From: Cacajao melanocephalus
Taxonomy: Eukaryota; Chordata; Mammalia; Primates; Pitheciidae
Direction of reading: 5' to 3'
NCBI GenBank assembly: GCA_963573385.1
Contig: CAUYLG010071813.1
Coordinates: 60,321 to 124,320, forward strand
DNA: 64,000 bases
Shown: piece by piece, positions 13,201 to 25,582 of the stretch
How the letters are laid out: every line of letters starts with the position of its first letter
Position numbering within the stretch: position 1 is the stretch's first letter
Notes under the pieces: model-generated
Seen by the model: only the letters and a program-made list of their open reading frames with translations
The model's database searches: none
What the model was told of the DNA's origin: nothing
Made by a program: the position numbers and the translations under genes

Positions 13201-13690
13201 ATACAGGTACTTTTTGAGGTCCGAATGAGCACCAAGCACTATTCTCTGCAGTTATTTTGAATTTTCTTCTCCCAACTATTTTCTTTCTCATATCCCATGC
13301 TATACATTACTGAACACTCAAAGTGGATATCTGGAGATCTTCAGTGTTCTCCTTCTACATAGTTTTCTCCTCTCCAGTACTCTGTCATACAGATTCTGGC
13401 AGCTAGGTTCCACCTGGACTTTCAGCTATGTTTTCTTAATTCAAAGAATCGATTGTGCTTCCCAGGGGTTCCCCCTCCTTGTTCTGGTGCTTTCTCAAGG
13501 CAGTAAGCTTGGACAATTACAGGGCTTACTTCATTTGTTTCCCATCTGTTAGAGTTCACTGTCCTTTACTGTTTGATATAGTGTCTTAAAACCTATTGTT
13601 TTGTGTACATCATCTGTTATATTTGTTTCTATTTTGGATGTTTCAAATATGTTACCTTATACTTGAAGGTAACTTCAAGTCCTTCAACTC
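10286..13690 (-). mobile_element. L1M (L1ME/HAL1-like) fragment, RT to 5' end, antisense
   Basis: A second antisense L1M in the same orientation. It starts again within the RT/linker (AAATTTATTCATTTCATCTA type sequence at 10318), passes endonuclease and inter-ORF regions, then an ORF1-like part (12120-12960, with TTCTGGGTAGAGAATTCTAA and CAAATATTTTGTTCTGTTCC). It ends in a 5' UTR at about 13490-13690 (TTTCTCAAGGCAGTAAGCTT, TTTCCCATCTGTTAGAGTTCACTGTCC). Many stops. The 5' end is near 13690. Confidence 0.8.
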
Positions 13691-13889
13691 TAGTCCCTGT
13701 TTCACTTTTATTAGATGTGAACGTCTGGAGAACATGCTTTTAAAACTTCAGGAAATGGAGTGAAATTTTAAAGATGATCTGGTATCTTTGACAGGGAAAT
13801 TAAATAAGGCAAAATACTATGTATAAATGAAAAAAAGATGAGATAGATGATAAGAGAGCTGACAACATTAAAAAATGTCATAAAACCTT
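13691..13889. other. Short unassigned spacer between L1M pieces
   Basis: A-rich DNA with no recognised signature, between the 5' end of one antisense L1M and the tail-like start of the next. Confidence 0.4.
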
Positions 13890-15425
13890 TTTTAAACTAA
13901 ACTTTTTTGAGAATAATGTTAGGTTTACGGAAAAATTTCAAAGATAATACAAAAAGTTACCATATACCCCACACCCAGTTTTTCTTATTATTTATACTTA
14001 ATATCAGTATAGTGTTTTTGTCACAATTAATGCATTTATATATCAATGCACTTTGTATTAACTAGAGCTCATAATTTATTTGAATTTTCTTAAGATTTAC
14101 CTAATATCTATTTTCTATTCCAGAATCCTGCCCAGGCGACCACAATAGTTTTATTTATCATATCTCCCTAGGCTCTTTGACAGTTTCTAAGTCTTTCCTT
14201 GTTTTGATAACCTTGACAGTTTCGAAGAGTACTAGTCACATATTATATAGCATATACTTCAACTGGGATTTAGCTGATTATTTTTCTCATGACTAAGTTG
14301 GGGTTACATGCTTTGGCAAGGAAGACCGCAGAGGCAAAATGCAATTTTTATCACATCATATAGGGAGAATATGTGACCAACGTGATTCAGAATTGTTGAT
14401 ATAGAACGTGTTCAGCTGGTTGAGATAGTGTTTGTGGTATTTCTCCCCTGCAAAGTTACTTTTCCCGCATCCATACTGTATTCTTTGAAAAGAAGTCACT
14501 AAGTAGAGCTGACACTTAAGGAGTGAGGAGTTATGTTCCACCTTTTTGAGGGCAGATTATCCACATAAATTATTTGAAATTCTCTATGTGGGCAATTTGT
14601 TTAATTTTTCACATATATTTATTTATTCGATCATCTACTTATATAAGTATAGACTCATAAATATCTTGTTCTTTTGGTTATAATCCAATAATACTTAATT
14701 TTATTGCTCAAATTGTTCTGGCTTTGGCCATTGGAAGCTCTTTTGGTTGGCTCCTGTATCCCTTTGGCATACCCCCACCATTGCAGATATTTTGTTTTAG
14801 CACTTTGTTACTTTCTGGCAGTATAAGATGCACGAAGCTCATCTTGTATATTTCCTTCCCTACCCAGTTCAAAAATCAGCTATTTCTCCCAAAAGCCCTG
14901 GTTCCTTTTATTGGAAAAAGGTATTAGAAACCACGATCTGGGTGCTAGGGATGCTCATTGCAAATGGAGTGCCATTGCTTCTAGGCCCACCTCTCAGCTG
15001 ACAGAACAAGAAAATATATGTGTATATATTAACTCAAGTATATACACATATCTATAACTATTCCATATGTACCCATCTGTAGCTGTATTAACCTAAACAT
15101 AAGTTCATGCAGAGGCTGACAAATCTAATCAATTGCCACATGGATCATTTTCTTCTCCTTCTCTTGCTTATTTATAAACTCCTACTCCAACAGTGAAAAA
15201 CCTGACTTGCACCATTTGCCATCCATTTATGTAATTGTTCAATTCCAGTATACATGTGTAGTGGTATGGGAATTGTAAGTTTGTACCCTTGTGTGAAGCA
15301 ACTGTATCAATAAGAGCAAAGTCTTTATGTGCAGCTCCCTTTGCCTTTAGTCTTAGAGTCTCAACTCATTTTCACATGTAGTAAGGTCAATGCTTTTTCC
15401 CTCACCACTCTCACTGAAGTTGTTT
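13890..15425 (-). mobile_element. L1M 3' UTR-type sequence, antisense
   Basis: Starts with a T-rich tail-like TTTTTTAAACTAAAC. It follows the order of an old L1M 3' region: AGGTTTACGGAAAAATTTCA, CCATATACCCCACACCCAG, TTTTTCTCATGACTAAGTTG, TTTTGTTTTAGCACTTTGTTACTTTC and CTTCTAGGCCCACCTCTCAG. A 67-codon + strand frame at 14724-14927 is fortuitous. The L1M assignment rests on recalled consensus order. Confidence 0.6.
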
Positions 15426-16070
15426 CATATGTTTGTAGCGCAACTAGATTATTTTGTAACATTAGTTATTCCACCTTGGATCCGGTGACATCCTGAATGA
15501 TAACTTTATTAATGACTTTAGACCCAGAGGATAACAGAATCAATACTGCATCAAATAAAATACATGATAAAACCTTGAGAAATTTTCTCAGTAATGCGGA
15601 GGAAAATGCCAAAAATACGAAAGAGATCAGAAAAGGAAAACATTTCCCCGAATAACTGAGGCCAAGTAAATCCACATAAGAAAATTTTGAAAAAAATATC
15701 GTATAAAGTGTTTTAATAATACACTAAAACTTGTATTTAAGTTCAAATAATTATGGTAGTGTAGTAAAGATGCAGGGAGGAATTGAAAGTTCACCTAAAT
15801 AAAAGGCAAAGTCCAGAAACCAACCTAAAAATATTTTAGAGTTTAACACAGTATGAAGATGGCATTTAAAATCAGCCTCCTCTGATATTCTTTCTGATAC
15901 TAATCTTTTATGACAATCTTTCACCCACACGACTATATTGTCCAAATGCAATTATTGCTGTAATGAGCACTCTTCTTTAGGAGCTTTGCCATGAGATATG
16001 CTGGCCATGGTCATACAGGCTTGTGTGGCTATTATTAGAACATCTAACTCACTCAAACAGAGTGACCAAC
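15426..16070. other. Unassigned block, left half
   Basis: No repeat family or gene recognised. The - strand has partly open frames (15466-15675, 15751-15951) on either side of a stop, with hydrophobic but unfamiliar protein sequence. It is interrupted on its right by the LTR at 16071. Confidence 0.4.
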
Positions 16071-16473
16071 TGTCGTAGTCTGTTCGTGCTACTATAACAA
16101 AATAACACCCACTAGATAATTTATACACAACAGAAATCGATTTTTTCATAGTTCTGGCAGCTGTGAAGTCCAAGATGGAGCCCGAAGACTTTGTTGCTGA
16201 TAAGGACTACTCTCTGCCTCCAAGGTGGTGCCTTATTATTGCATCTTCCAGAGAAGACAAATGCTGTGTCTTCACATGGCAGAAGAGATCAAAGGGCAAG
16301 AGACACTAGGTTACTTGCTTCAAACTCTTTTCTTACAGCACTAATCACGAGGGTGAATCTTTCATGACTTAATCACATTCCAAGGGTCCGCACCTTTCAA
16401 ACCATCACCTTAAGGTTTAAGTTCCAAAACATGAATTTTGAAGGGACACATACATTCAAACAATAGCACCAAC
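16066..16473. repeat. 5-bp target-site duplication of the LTR
   Basis: CCAAC occurs immediately before the LTR (16066-16070) and immediately after it (16469-16473). Five bp is the expected duplication for ERVL/MaLR integration, so the LTR boundaries are firm. Confidence 0.85.
16071..16468 (-). mobile_element. MaLR LTR (MLT1/MST-like), solo, antisense
   Basis: Begins TGTCGTAGTCTGTTCGTGCT and ends in CAATAGCA, giving TG...CA ends. Inside are AACAAAATAACACCCACTAG, a CATAGTTCTGGCAGC segment, TCTTCACATGGCAGAAGAG and a TTAATCACATTCCAAGGGTC segment, which is the reverse-complement order of an MLT1/MST LTR. No internal retroviral genes adjoin it. Confidence 0.85.
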
Positions 16474-17567
16474 CATGCCAATCACTATACCCAAAGAGGT
16501 TCAGCAAACCTATTATGGTTGGAGTAATAGCAATATGGAAGAGATACAATTATTGGACCAGACAATAAAATTCACACACCTCCATTAGGAGGAAGCATTT
16601 GAGATACACTTCACCTAGAAGGCAAGGATGAGATTGTCCCTGGTGAAAGAAATCTAATCTTGCTCAACCATGTTGACGCCCTGGAACAACTTACTGAATG
16701 AAGTTCAAGACCAGGCTTAAGAGGAGCTGCACTGCAGGTCAGAAAACCAAGGCAGATATTCACTTATATGAAGTAAATCAACCCAGGCCCCAAATACCAG
16801 CAATGAGGAGGCAGGAGACTCTCATCTCTGATATTGGTACAGGGACTACAGTCAGCTGAACCTCTTGGTTCAGGATTAAATGCCTACAGCTGGCGAGGTT
16901 GGAGATTGCAGGTATTGTGAAGTCAATACCGTGGAAATAGTCTGAGACAACAAATATTCATAAATGAAGGAAGATGATACACGAAGAGAGATGAAAAGCT
17001 GCTGTAGAGACTAATATCGTATGATTTTCTCAACAGATGTGCTCTCAACGTACTTTTGCCTTTTCTGGAACTCTCTCTGACTGATCCGGGTCTGTGTGAA
17101 ATGCTTTCATCAGCTACAGTCTTCCAGAAAAAGGCAACATGTTTTGGAGGTATCTCTCAAGGCAGTGTTTCTCAAAGTAGGAAATTTGCACCCCAAGAAA
17201 TGGTATGTCTTGTACCATTTCCTCACATCCCTATAGCTGGAAAAAATGTCTTCACACAGCCTCATCTTTTTTTGGTCAACACCTTCCCATTCCTCCCCCA
17301 GCCCCCACTTTGTCCTGGAGTTGAGGAAGGTGCTGAAAGGAGGAGGCTTGCCAAAGTCAAACTTGAAAGATTTATAATTTAGCCTTTGGCCAGGCCTGCT
17401 GTTTTCATGTGAGAGCCAAGAATAAACCTGAATCAGACCAATGCCACTTTCTAAAGCCAAGAAATTTTAGAATCACAACGTGCAATTCTAGAAAATACAA
17501 ATTCTCTTTTGCTGTTGCATTTCTGTTGATGTTTCATGATTTGTATTCACACAGTGTGGGGTGGATA
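16474..17567. other. Unassigned block, right half
   Basis: About 1.1 kb with no recognised repeat or gene. A 108-codon + strand frame (17056-17382) and an overlapping 116-codon - strand frame (17110-17460) coexist. Neither shows a known domain or a clear composition bias, so both are probably chance. With 15426-16070 it forms an older contiguous sequence split by the LTR. Confidence 0.45.
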
Positions 17568-17606
17568 TGTGTGTGTGCGTGCACACATGTGTGTGTGTGT
17601 GTCTGT
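17568..17606. repeat. Imperfect TG/CA microsatellite
   Basis: GTGTGTGTGCGTGCACACATGTGTGT-type alternating purine-pyrimidine run, with interruptions that make it partly self-complementary. Confidence 0.85.
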
Positions 17607-17837
17607 ATGGGTTTATACAATGATGGTATTATATGTAACAGTGAGATTGAATATACTAACCTGCATGCTATAATCAAGGCTCCTCCATTCCTTGACATGA
17701 ATTCCCAGACCAAGCCATTACCATCTTAATAATTCTGATTCCTTCACTATGCCCCATCGTCCTCTGGTTCCTCACTTTCAGAGAAGTGCCTGAAGCTTTT
17801 TTATGATATAAGTAACTTGTACTCTTCACAAAAGGAA
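17607..17837. other. Unassigned spacer
   Basis: No signature seen between the TG tract and the MIR. Confidence 0.35.
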
Positions 17838-18045
17838 ACAAACATTTATAAAGTGCCTACAATGTATTATTTTTCTTTAAACCTAAAAAATCAACAAGAT
17901 AGATATCATCGTTACTCTTTTAATGAAGACATATTTTAGGAAAATTAATTTGATGAAAATCTCACAGCTATTAAGTGGTAGAAATGATATTTGAGTATAA
18001 GGGTGTGTCCTATTAACACCCATACACTTTCTACAATGCCTTAGT
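17838..18045 (-). mobile_element. MIR SINE, antisense
   Basis: Matches the reverse complement of MIR: AACATTTATAAAGTGCCTAC, a decayed middle, then ATCTCACAGCTATTAAGTGG and GATATTTGAGTATAAGG. MIR is a tRNA-derived SINE fixed before the mammalian radiation. Confidence 0.65.
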
Positions 18046-18380
18046 TTAGTGGTAAAAGTAGAATTATTTTTGAGGTATAGGGAGAACAATATGTGCCTTA
18101 CAAATGACCCCAGAAAACACAACAGATTCAAACACGCCTGAACATATTCAGAACAACTAACTTACACCAATGCTACTAAGAGGAAAACAGGAAAGAAAAA
18201 TAAATAAATAACAAATATTTATTTAAATATATTTAACCCGATCCTAGTTCATTTTTGGTGAGGACTAGAGGAAAAAGGGGGTATTGTTCCATGAATGGAA
18301 TGCTCCAATTAAGAAAACTGAATTAAAACTTGTTTTTGACACCTATAATTTAACAACCACAATTTTTTTAAGTTTGTTAT
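18046..18380. other. Unassigned AT-rich spacer
   Basis: No gene or repeat recognised. An A/T-rich run sits at 18197-18235. Confidence 0.4.
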
Positions 18381-18963
<583 letters not shown>

Positions 18964-19309
18964 TGTAAAGCTTGTCATCATCACTGAGAAATGTGATTCT
19001 TTAGATATTATTTATACTACAAATCAACAAAGTCAAAGAATCAAAATTTTTTTAAAAAAATAAGACACCTTTGAAATTATCTTAGCTAATGATTTTCAAA
19101 CCCATCATACCCTCAAGTTTCCATGGAAATTTTCTGGAACCTTGGAAGGGCTGAGAGAGAAATGAGTGTCAGAAGAAAGCAGTGAAAATAAGTGAACTCC
19201 CAAATAGAATTTTTTTTGAGAAAAACATGATTGCTTGACTTTAAAAGTTTGGAAATACTTGTCAGAGAGACTGCTAACTGTATAACTCCTCTTCTAGTCT
19301 CTCTTCTCA
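18964..19309. other. Unassigned spacer
   Basis: No gene or repeat recognised. Includes an A/T run at 19045-19063. Confidence 0.4.
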
Positions 19310-19690
19310 TTAATAACCGAATCCCAATCTTACTGGAGATGGCAATGTACTCAGCTCAAGGACCACATTTCCCACCCTCCCTGACAGAAATTAAATTCCA
19401 GCAATGAGATGTTAGCAGAAGTATTACATGGGACTGCTAGGACAGCTTCTTGAAAGGCATGGCCACACTTTTGTCCTGCTTTCCCTCATTTTCTCTGTAC
19501 TGGAATGTACAGGCGATGGCTGGAGGTCCAGTCCTCAACGTGAACGACAGGGGACCTTGAAGGCAGAAGCCATGCGCTGAGCATGAAGCAACTCCAAGTA
19601 CAGAGCTTAAATTTGAAATGTCCAGATGGTGCCACCAGACCATCTCAGTCCTAGACTGCCTGTCTCCAGATGTATTTTACAAAAGCGAAA
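19310..19690. repeat. Probable ancient interspersed repeat, family not named
   Basis: The word order CAAGGACCACATTTCCCACC, a CCAGCAATGAGATGTTAGCAGAAGT segment, TACTGGAATGTACAGGCGATGGCTGGA and GAAGCCATGCGCTGAGCATG resembles a mammalian repeat I have seen many copies of but cannot name. No coding frame survives. Confidence 0.4.
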
Positions 19691-20619
19691 CAGTAAAATC
19701 CTATCCTGCTCAAGTCAGTGATCATGCCTGTCACTTATAACCAGATGAAATTCCTAATGATAAACCACATTTAACATATAAAGAACCAGAGGTCTTAAAG
19801 ATTTGCCTTTTAGAAAAGAATCAACGCTAAAGGAGTTAAACATTTATCCACTGTTTTTTTCTTGGAACCCCAGTTTTAGTAACTTCCCAAACATCGGAGT
19901 GTTCCTAATGCAGAAGCTGTGAACATTTCTAGAACACATGCTCATAATTCACAGTTACTTTTACAGCAACTAAAGGGAACTTTCATATGCATCTGTGAAA
20001 TTAAGCCAAGCCATATGAACTTATTCTCAGAAACAAGTGAAACCAGTGGGCCATGAAAATAAAAGACACACAAATTAAAACAACTTTAAAATGATAGTAA
20101 AATACACTATTACATTAAGTCAATATGTTTTTACTTTTGGACAAAAACTTTAGAAGGAGTTAATATAAAATGCCCATTAAAGCTAGCTAGAAAGTTTAAA
20201 ATGCAACAGGAAAATATGTAACGTAGAGTTAAAGGGGTAAGAATCCAAATAATGCAAAACTTGGATGTGTATTTTTACCAAAGATATTTAGATAAGTTTT
20301 GATTTGGGGTTTTGAAGTGGGCATTACAAAAAAAAAAAAAGACAGAGAGAGAGAGTCTAAGAAATATACTTGACCATCTGTGTACCATGGTGAAACCTGT
20401 TACTTTGACTTCACACCCAAATGCCTGTAACTTCCCTTTTATTTGTGAAAAGTCTGAGAATGGTGTGCAAAATAAATGAGAAATAAAACCAAAGCCCTCT
20501 TTCTTTCCAAAATATTAGCCAACCCAGCCTGGTGCCGTTTCATTTTGTTTTGTTTTGTTTTTGCTCTGAGAGATTGTTTGAAGGAATATTTACATCCGTA
20601 GGTCCATATTTCTCCATCT
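19691..20619. other. Unassigned stretch with small A- and GTTTT-tracts
   Basis: No gene or RNA recognised. It contains an A13 run plus a short AGAGAG tract at 20326-20356 and a (TTTTG)n tract at 20541-20562. The rest is AT-rich without repeat hallmarks. Confidence 0.45.
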
Positions 20620-20808
20620 AAGCACTGCTGATGCTTAGACTAGATCATTCCCCGTCATGAGGGCTGTCCTGTACATTGCAGGATGCTTGACGTCTTCCTG
20701 CTAGATGCCAGTAGCAACAATCCCCACACAGTCCTCACAATCAAAAATGTCTCCAGAGATTGTCAAAGTCCTGTGGGGGGAATCCACTCCCAGTGAGGAC
20801 CATGATTT
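20620..20808 (+). mobile_element. MER20 (hAT-Charlie nonautonomous DNA transposon)
   Basis: Order matches MER20: GCACTGCTGATGCTTAGACTAGAT, a GGGCTGTCCTGTACATTGCAGGATG segment, CTAGATGCCAGTAGCA, AATGTCTCCAGAGATTG, and a GGGGGGAATCCACTCCC segment near the right terminus. It has no transposase and would have been mobilised in trans. Confidence 0.8.
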
Positions 20809-20861
20809 AGGTTTTATTTCACTCAAAGGTAACAGAAATTACCTGAGGCTAAGCAAGTTAG

Positions 20862-21440
<579 letters not shown>

Positions 21441-21484
21441 TCTCCTAAGTTGAAAACTTCAGCTATATCCAGTAGTGTGATGTC

Positions 21485-22262
21485 ATTAAAGTTAATAGGA
21501 TTTGAGATCAGAAGGCCTGGTTTTAAATTCAGCTTCACTCACTGTGCACATTTTAGCAAGTCCTTTAACCTTCCGAGAATTCTCAACAACCTTTACGGGA
21601 AGAGGACTCAAGGGAAGAGACCGTTCAGGATTCCCTGTGAACAAAATGGCCTTTGAAAATAAAGGTGGAGAGTGGAAGGGTAGCCTGATGGGTGAGAGCA
21701 TGTGCTTGAGTTTGACTACCTGGGCCTCTATCACCAGTGCCCCTCCTTTGTCATCTATAAAACGGGATAAAAACCAGTACCCTTTGCATATTTGTTTCTC
21801 CAAATCTCATGTTGAAATGTGATCTCCAGTGTTGAAGGTGCGGTCTAATGGGAGGTGTTTGGGTCATGAAAGCAGGTCCCTCGTGGATTGGTCATGTCCT
21901 CACAACAGTGAATGAGTTCGCATGAGATCTGGTTGTTTGCAGGTGGGTGGCACCTTTCTCCATCTTGCTCTTGCTTTGACCATGTGATGTGCCTGCTCCC
22001 TCTTTGCCTTCTGCCATGATTGGAAGCTTCCGGAGGCCTCCTTAGAAGTGGATGCCAGCGCTATGCTTCCCATACAGTCTGTAGAACTGGGAGCCAATCA
22101 AATCTCATTTTTTATAAATTATCCAGCCTCAGGTATTTCTTTACAGCAATGCAAGAATGACCTAATACACCTCCTTTGTATGGTTTATCATAATGATTGA
22201 ATACATTAACAAACGTAAAGCACTAAGACCAGCATCTGAATCATGGTAATAAGTAACAAGCA
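21485..22262 (+). mobile_element. MIR SINE split by an MSTB LTR
   Basis: Left part (21485-21783) has TTTGAGATCAGAAGGCCTGG, TTTTAAATTCAGCTTCACTC and GTCATCTATAAAACGGGAT-type MIR words, possibly as two overlapping copies. The right part (22170-22262) has ATAATGATTGAATACATTAAC and TAAAGCACTAAGACCAGCAT. The LTR landed within the MIR. Confidence 0.6.
21784..22169 (+). mobile_element. MSTB-type MaLR LTR (solo)
   Basis: Clear MSTB order: CAAATCTCATGTTGAAATGTG, CCAGTGTTGAAGGTGCGGTC, GGGAGGTGTTTGGGTCATG, CTCCCTCTTTGCCTTCTGCC, TCAGGTATTTCTTTACAGCA and ending GACCTAATACA. An LTR polyadenylation-like segment (CAATCAAATCTC) is degraded. Confidence 0.9.
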
Positions 22263-22953
22263 TTAATTCTTGGATGGGGATGTCACTGTTTCAGTGAGGA
22301 AAACAGAGAAGATCCCCTATCCACACTGTTTAAAGAAACTAGAAAAGTATACCATCAAAATATGCTTCAGTTTTCTAATTTTCTCTTGTAGCTATTTTGA
22401 AACATGCAATATATTGTTGTTAATTGAAATATTCCCAACACGAAGAAGTAATACATGTTTGATGTGATGGATATCCTAAATACCGCAATCACTACATGTT
22501 ATATGCATGAATCAAAATATCACATGTACTCCAGACATATGTAAAAATCTTGAGTATTAATAAAAACAGTAATTTTTAAATGTGTTTCAAAATGAGCTAA
22601 TGGGAACAGTAAAGAAAAAGTAGAAACATCAGTTGGCTGGCAATACAACCAAAGTAACTTCCAGTTTGCATTTCCTTTTATTCTTACAAATTTATTGTCT
22701 GTGGTCTGTCCTTCACATGAGAAGGGTAATCACTAATGTTTTACAGTTTTAAGGGAGTAATTCTATTAAATTCATAAAACTACTACGTTGAAGTTTATAA
22801 AAATCAATTCCTTTTATATGGATAGATTTTAATAACATAAATGGAGATATGCATCTCCAGAAAAGAACTGATAAAAGTGTCACATACTGTTAAGAAAGTG
22901 GGTTGTGAGAGAATAGTTACTTCGTATGCCCAATCATGATGAAAAAAAAAAAA
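22263..22953. other. Unassigned AT-rich stretch
   Basis: Nearly 700 bp with no recognised repeat, gene or RNA. Small frames (for example 22270-22467 +) have no family resemblance. Confidence 0.4.
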
Positions 22954-23263
22954 TTTTTTTTTTAGACAGAGTCACCTTCTGTTGCCCTGGCTGGAGTGCA
23001 GTGGCACAATCTCAGTTCACTCCACCTCCCAGGTTCAAGCAATTTTCCTGCCTCAGCCTCCTGAGTAGATGGAATTATAGATGCCTGCCACCATGCTCAC
23101 CTGTAATGCCAGCTACTTAGGATTATACATGGCTAAATTTTGTAATTTTAATAGAGACAGGTTTCAGCATGTTGGCCAGGCTGGTCTTTCTGACCTCAAG
23201 TGATCCGCCCGCCTTGGCCTCCCAAAGCTCTGGGATTACAGGCATGAGCCACCACGCTTTGTC
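22954..23263 (-). mobile_element. Alu, antisense, with internal fold-back rearrangement
   Basis: T-run, GACAGAGTCACCTTCTGTTG, GGCTGGAGTGCAGTGGCAC, and CATGAGCCACCACG at the right end define an antisense Alu. At 23097-23130 about 34 bp are inserted. They begin with CACCTGTAATGCCAGCTACT, the sense-strand Alu sequence, followed by a second antisense-like GGATTATACATGG. This direct-inverted-direct arrangement is not part of normal Alu. Confidence 0.9.
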
Positions 23264-23930
23264 TGTAATGAAGCTTTTCATTATCATTTTGAGCCCCTAA
23301 AATGATGGAGGAATGGGAGGTGGGGGTGTTTTTTTAACTACATAGTATCAGAGAATAATAAATACTAAACCCCTGTTTTCACATCTCATTTCCCTCCCTT
23401 CCTAGTATTTCCCTGAATTACAGGCTCTGAAATTACCTAACCTCATATCAGACCAGGCAGGGGCAGGCCAAGTCATGTGACATCCAGAAATTACTTTCAA
23501 TGATTAATGGAATTGTGTATCTCTTTCACTGAGTTCATATTAAGGACTTTATTACTTGTGCTGAATTTAAAACTTATTTAGAATTGCTTATCATTTCACA
23601 GTTCATCACATAACTAGATAGCATTACTGAACTAAGGATAAGATAAATCCGTTTTATTGTTTGGGTTTGTTTTTGTTTTTTTGTTTTTTTTGCTTTCATG
23701 CTGGAAAAAAAAATGTTCTGATTTTCTGACAGTCTCTTTGGCAATAGAAACATTATCAAGTGACAAGTTCCCATGGAGAATTTAATGTTCATTTTGTATT
23801 GATGGTTATAAATATGGCTTAATCATTTTAAGTTTATTAAGTAATCAGAGACATTTTTAACTTTTTCCCATGAGCAATTGTACTATAATATATTCAATGA
23901 GTGAAGCAATAGTTATTGGAAGCTTTAAAA
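23264..23930. other. Unassigned stretch with a T/G tract
   Basis: No gene or repeat recognised except a GTTTTT-type tract at 23658-23691. The 72-codon - strand frame across that tract is low complexity. Confidence 0.4.
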
Positions 23931-24888
23931 CAAAAGGACTTTTTTTCACCTATGCCTCGTGTTGGGGATCCTTATTCCCATCCAGCTTCCCAATCAGTGA
24001 GTTCAGTGAGTAAGGTTTGGGTTGGGAGCGGGGGCAGACAGGTACAGGGTAGGTATATTCTCTACTGCCACATTAGAAGAAATAGCCAGGGCTCCCTTTA
24101 TCCTGCTCACTTATCCGGTTCAGTTATTACCCTCAGGGCCAGCCCAGTGGATTTACCTGTGGTGAACTGACCAGCACATTCCCTGGCCCCCACTCCTCTG
24201 ACAGCCCAGCCAGGCCTCTGATCCCTCCGTTCTAGCCTCTGCGTGGGTAACTGCAGTCAGCCCTCTGCTCTTCCGTGACGGCCAGTTATCTCAAACTCAG
24301 AGGCAGGAGAAAACACCCCGTTTAGGCTCAGGTTCAAGCCCTGATCTCCATGATAAGATTGTCAACAGCAAAACTGGGGCTTGATCCCCTGTTTGCCATT
24401 TTGAGTTTCTTCTGTACATGCTGGAAGCCTGAGAGAGAAAGCCATGATCACCTGGGACTCTTGCTGTCATGGCACAACGTGCTCACCATTTGCTCAGTCG
24501 GGGCACCAGGCCGTGGAGTGGGAGCTTCATGACTGACGTCAGCAGCAGCAGTGAAATCCCAGGTTTCCATTTTCACATGGAAAAGAGCCCTATTCTAATC
24601 CCGCCAATTTTCAGTTATTGTTTCTTGACACTAATTATCTGCAACAGCAGAAAGTCAAATATTATTCCTTTTTAATTTCTATTTAAAACTGAGATAGGAA
24701 TCAGATCCTGTGCAAAGAATGTTTACCCAAAATAGAAGAACAGAATCACTTACTAATTTACTTCCACTAAAAACAATAAACAAATTAACACAACATTCCC
24801 TTTTATTTCATAATTGTTCTCCATTGAGTTTTCTCTTTCAATTTTAAAAAAAAGACTAAGTTCTCAGATGAGATATTAGTGCTTTTTC
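23931..24888. other. Unassigned stretch, first 600 bp GC-richer
   Basis: 23931-24550 is noticeably more GC-rich than its surroundings and carries no repeat hallmark I recognise. It contains three open frames of 60-84 codons, none with a known domain. It could be single-copy regulatory DNA or an eroded old repeat. From 24560 it returns to AT-rich DNA. Confidence 0.4.
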
Positions 24889-24890
24889 AT

Positions 24891-24978
24891 TTTAGATAAG
24901 AAAATGAGTCCTAGGCTCATGCCATCCGCTATTTTTTAGATAAGAAAATGAGTCCTAGGCTCATGCCATCCGCTATTT
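24891..24978. repeat. Perfect 44-bp tandem duplication
   Basis: 24891-24934 is repeated exactly as 24935-24978. The unit contains GATAAGAAAATGAGTCCTAG and GCTCATGCCATCCGCTATT. No mismatch was seen, so the event is young or still exchanging. Confidence 0.95.
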
Positions 24979-25034
24979 GTTTCAGAATTTCAGATGGCTC
25001 TGCTGACATTTTCAGGCAACTGTCTACCAATTGA

Positions 25035-25403
25035 TCGATAATATGGTTTGGCTGTGTCCCCACCTAAATCTCACCTTGAATTGTAATAATCCTCACATGT
25101 CAAGGCTGGGGCCAGGTGGAGATAACTGCATCATGGGGGCAGTTTCCTCCCTACTGTTCTTGTGATAGTGAGTTCTCATGCGATCTGATGGTCTTATAAG
25201 CATCTGGCATTTTCCCTGCTGGCACAGTTCCTCTTTGCCTGCTGCCATCCATGTAAGATGTGACTTGCTCCGCTTTGCCTTCCACCGTGATTGTGGCGCC
25301 TCCCCAGCCACGTGGTACTGCAAGTCCAGTTAAACCTCTTTCTTTTGTAAATTGCCCAGTCTTGGGTGTATCTTTATCAGCAGCATGAAAATGGACTAAT
25401 GCA
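25035..25403 (+). mobile_element. THE1-type MaLR LTR (solo)
   Basis: ATATGGTTTGGCTGTGTCCC, ACCTAAATCTCACCTTGAAT, a GATAGTGAGTTCTCATGCGATCTGATGG segment, AGTTAAACCTCTTTC and GGACTAATGCA give the THE1/MST order. Probable 5-bp duplications are ATTGA (25030-25034) and GTTGA (25404-25408), with one mismatch. Confidence 0.9.
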
Positions 25404-25582
25404 GTTGAAGATCAGTGACTGGCCAGGTGATGGGCCCTAAAAGTTGTCATATGCATGCCACAAATGCACTCAACAGACCTAGGTAAGCACTGGCAAGATT
25501 TACTAGTTTTATTATTGTTTCTATTTACTTAGGGATACTGTTCCTTCTATTGGGAGCAGGAACAACTTCCATGTTGGCAGTT
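25404..25582. other. Short unassigned spacer
   Basis: No signature seen. Confidence 0.35.

Noticed and set aside
17056..17460. Overlapping 108-codon (+) and 116-codon (-) frames
   Set aside because: Two long overlapping frames on opposite strands are usually a composition effect, and neither has a recognisable domain.
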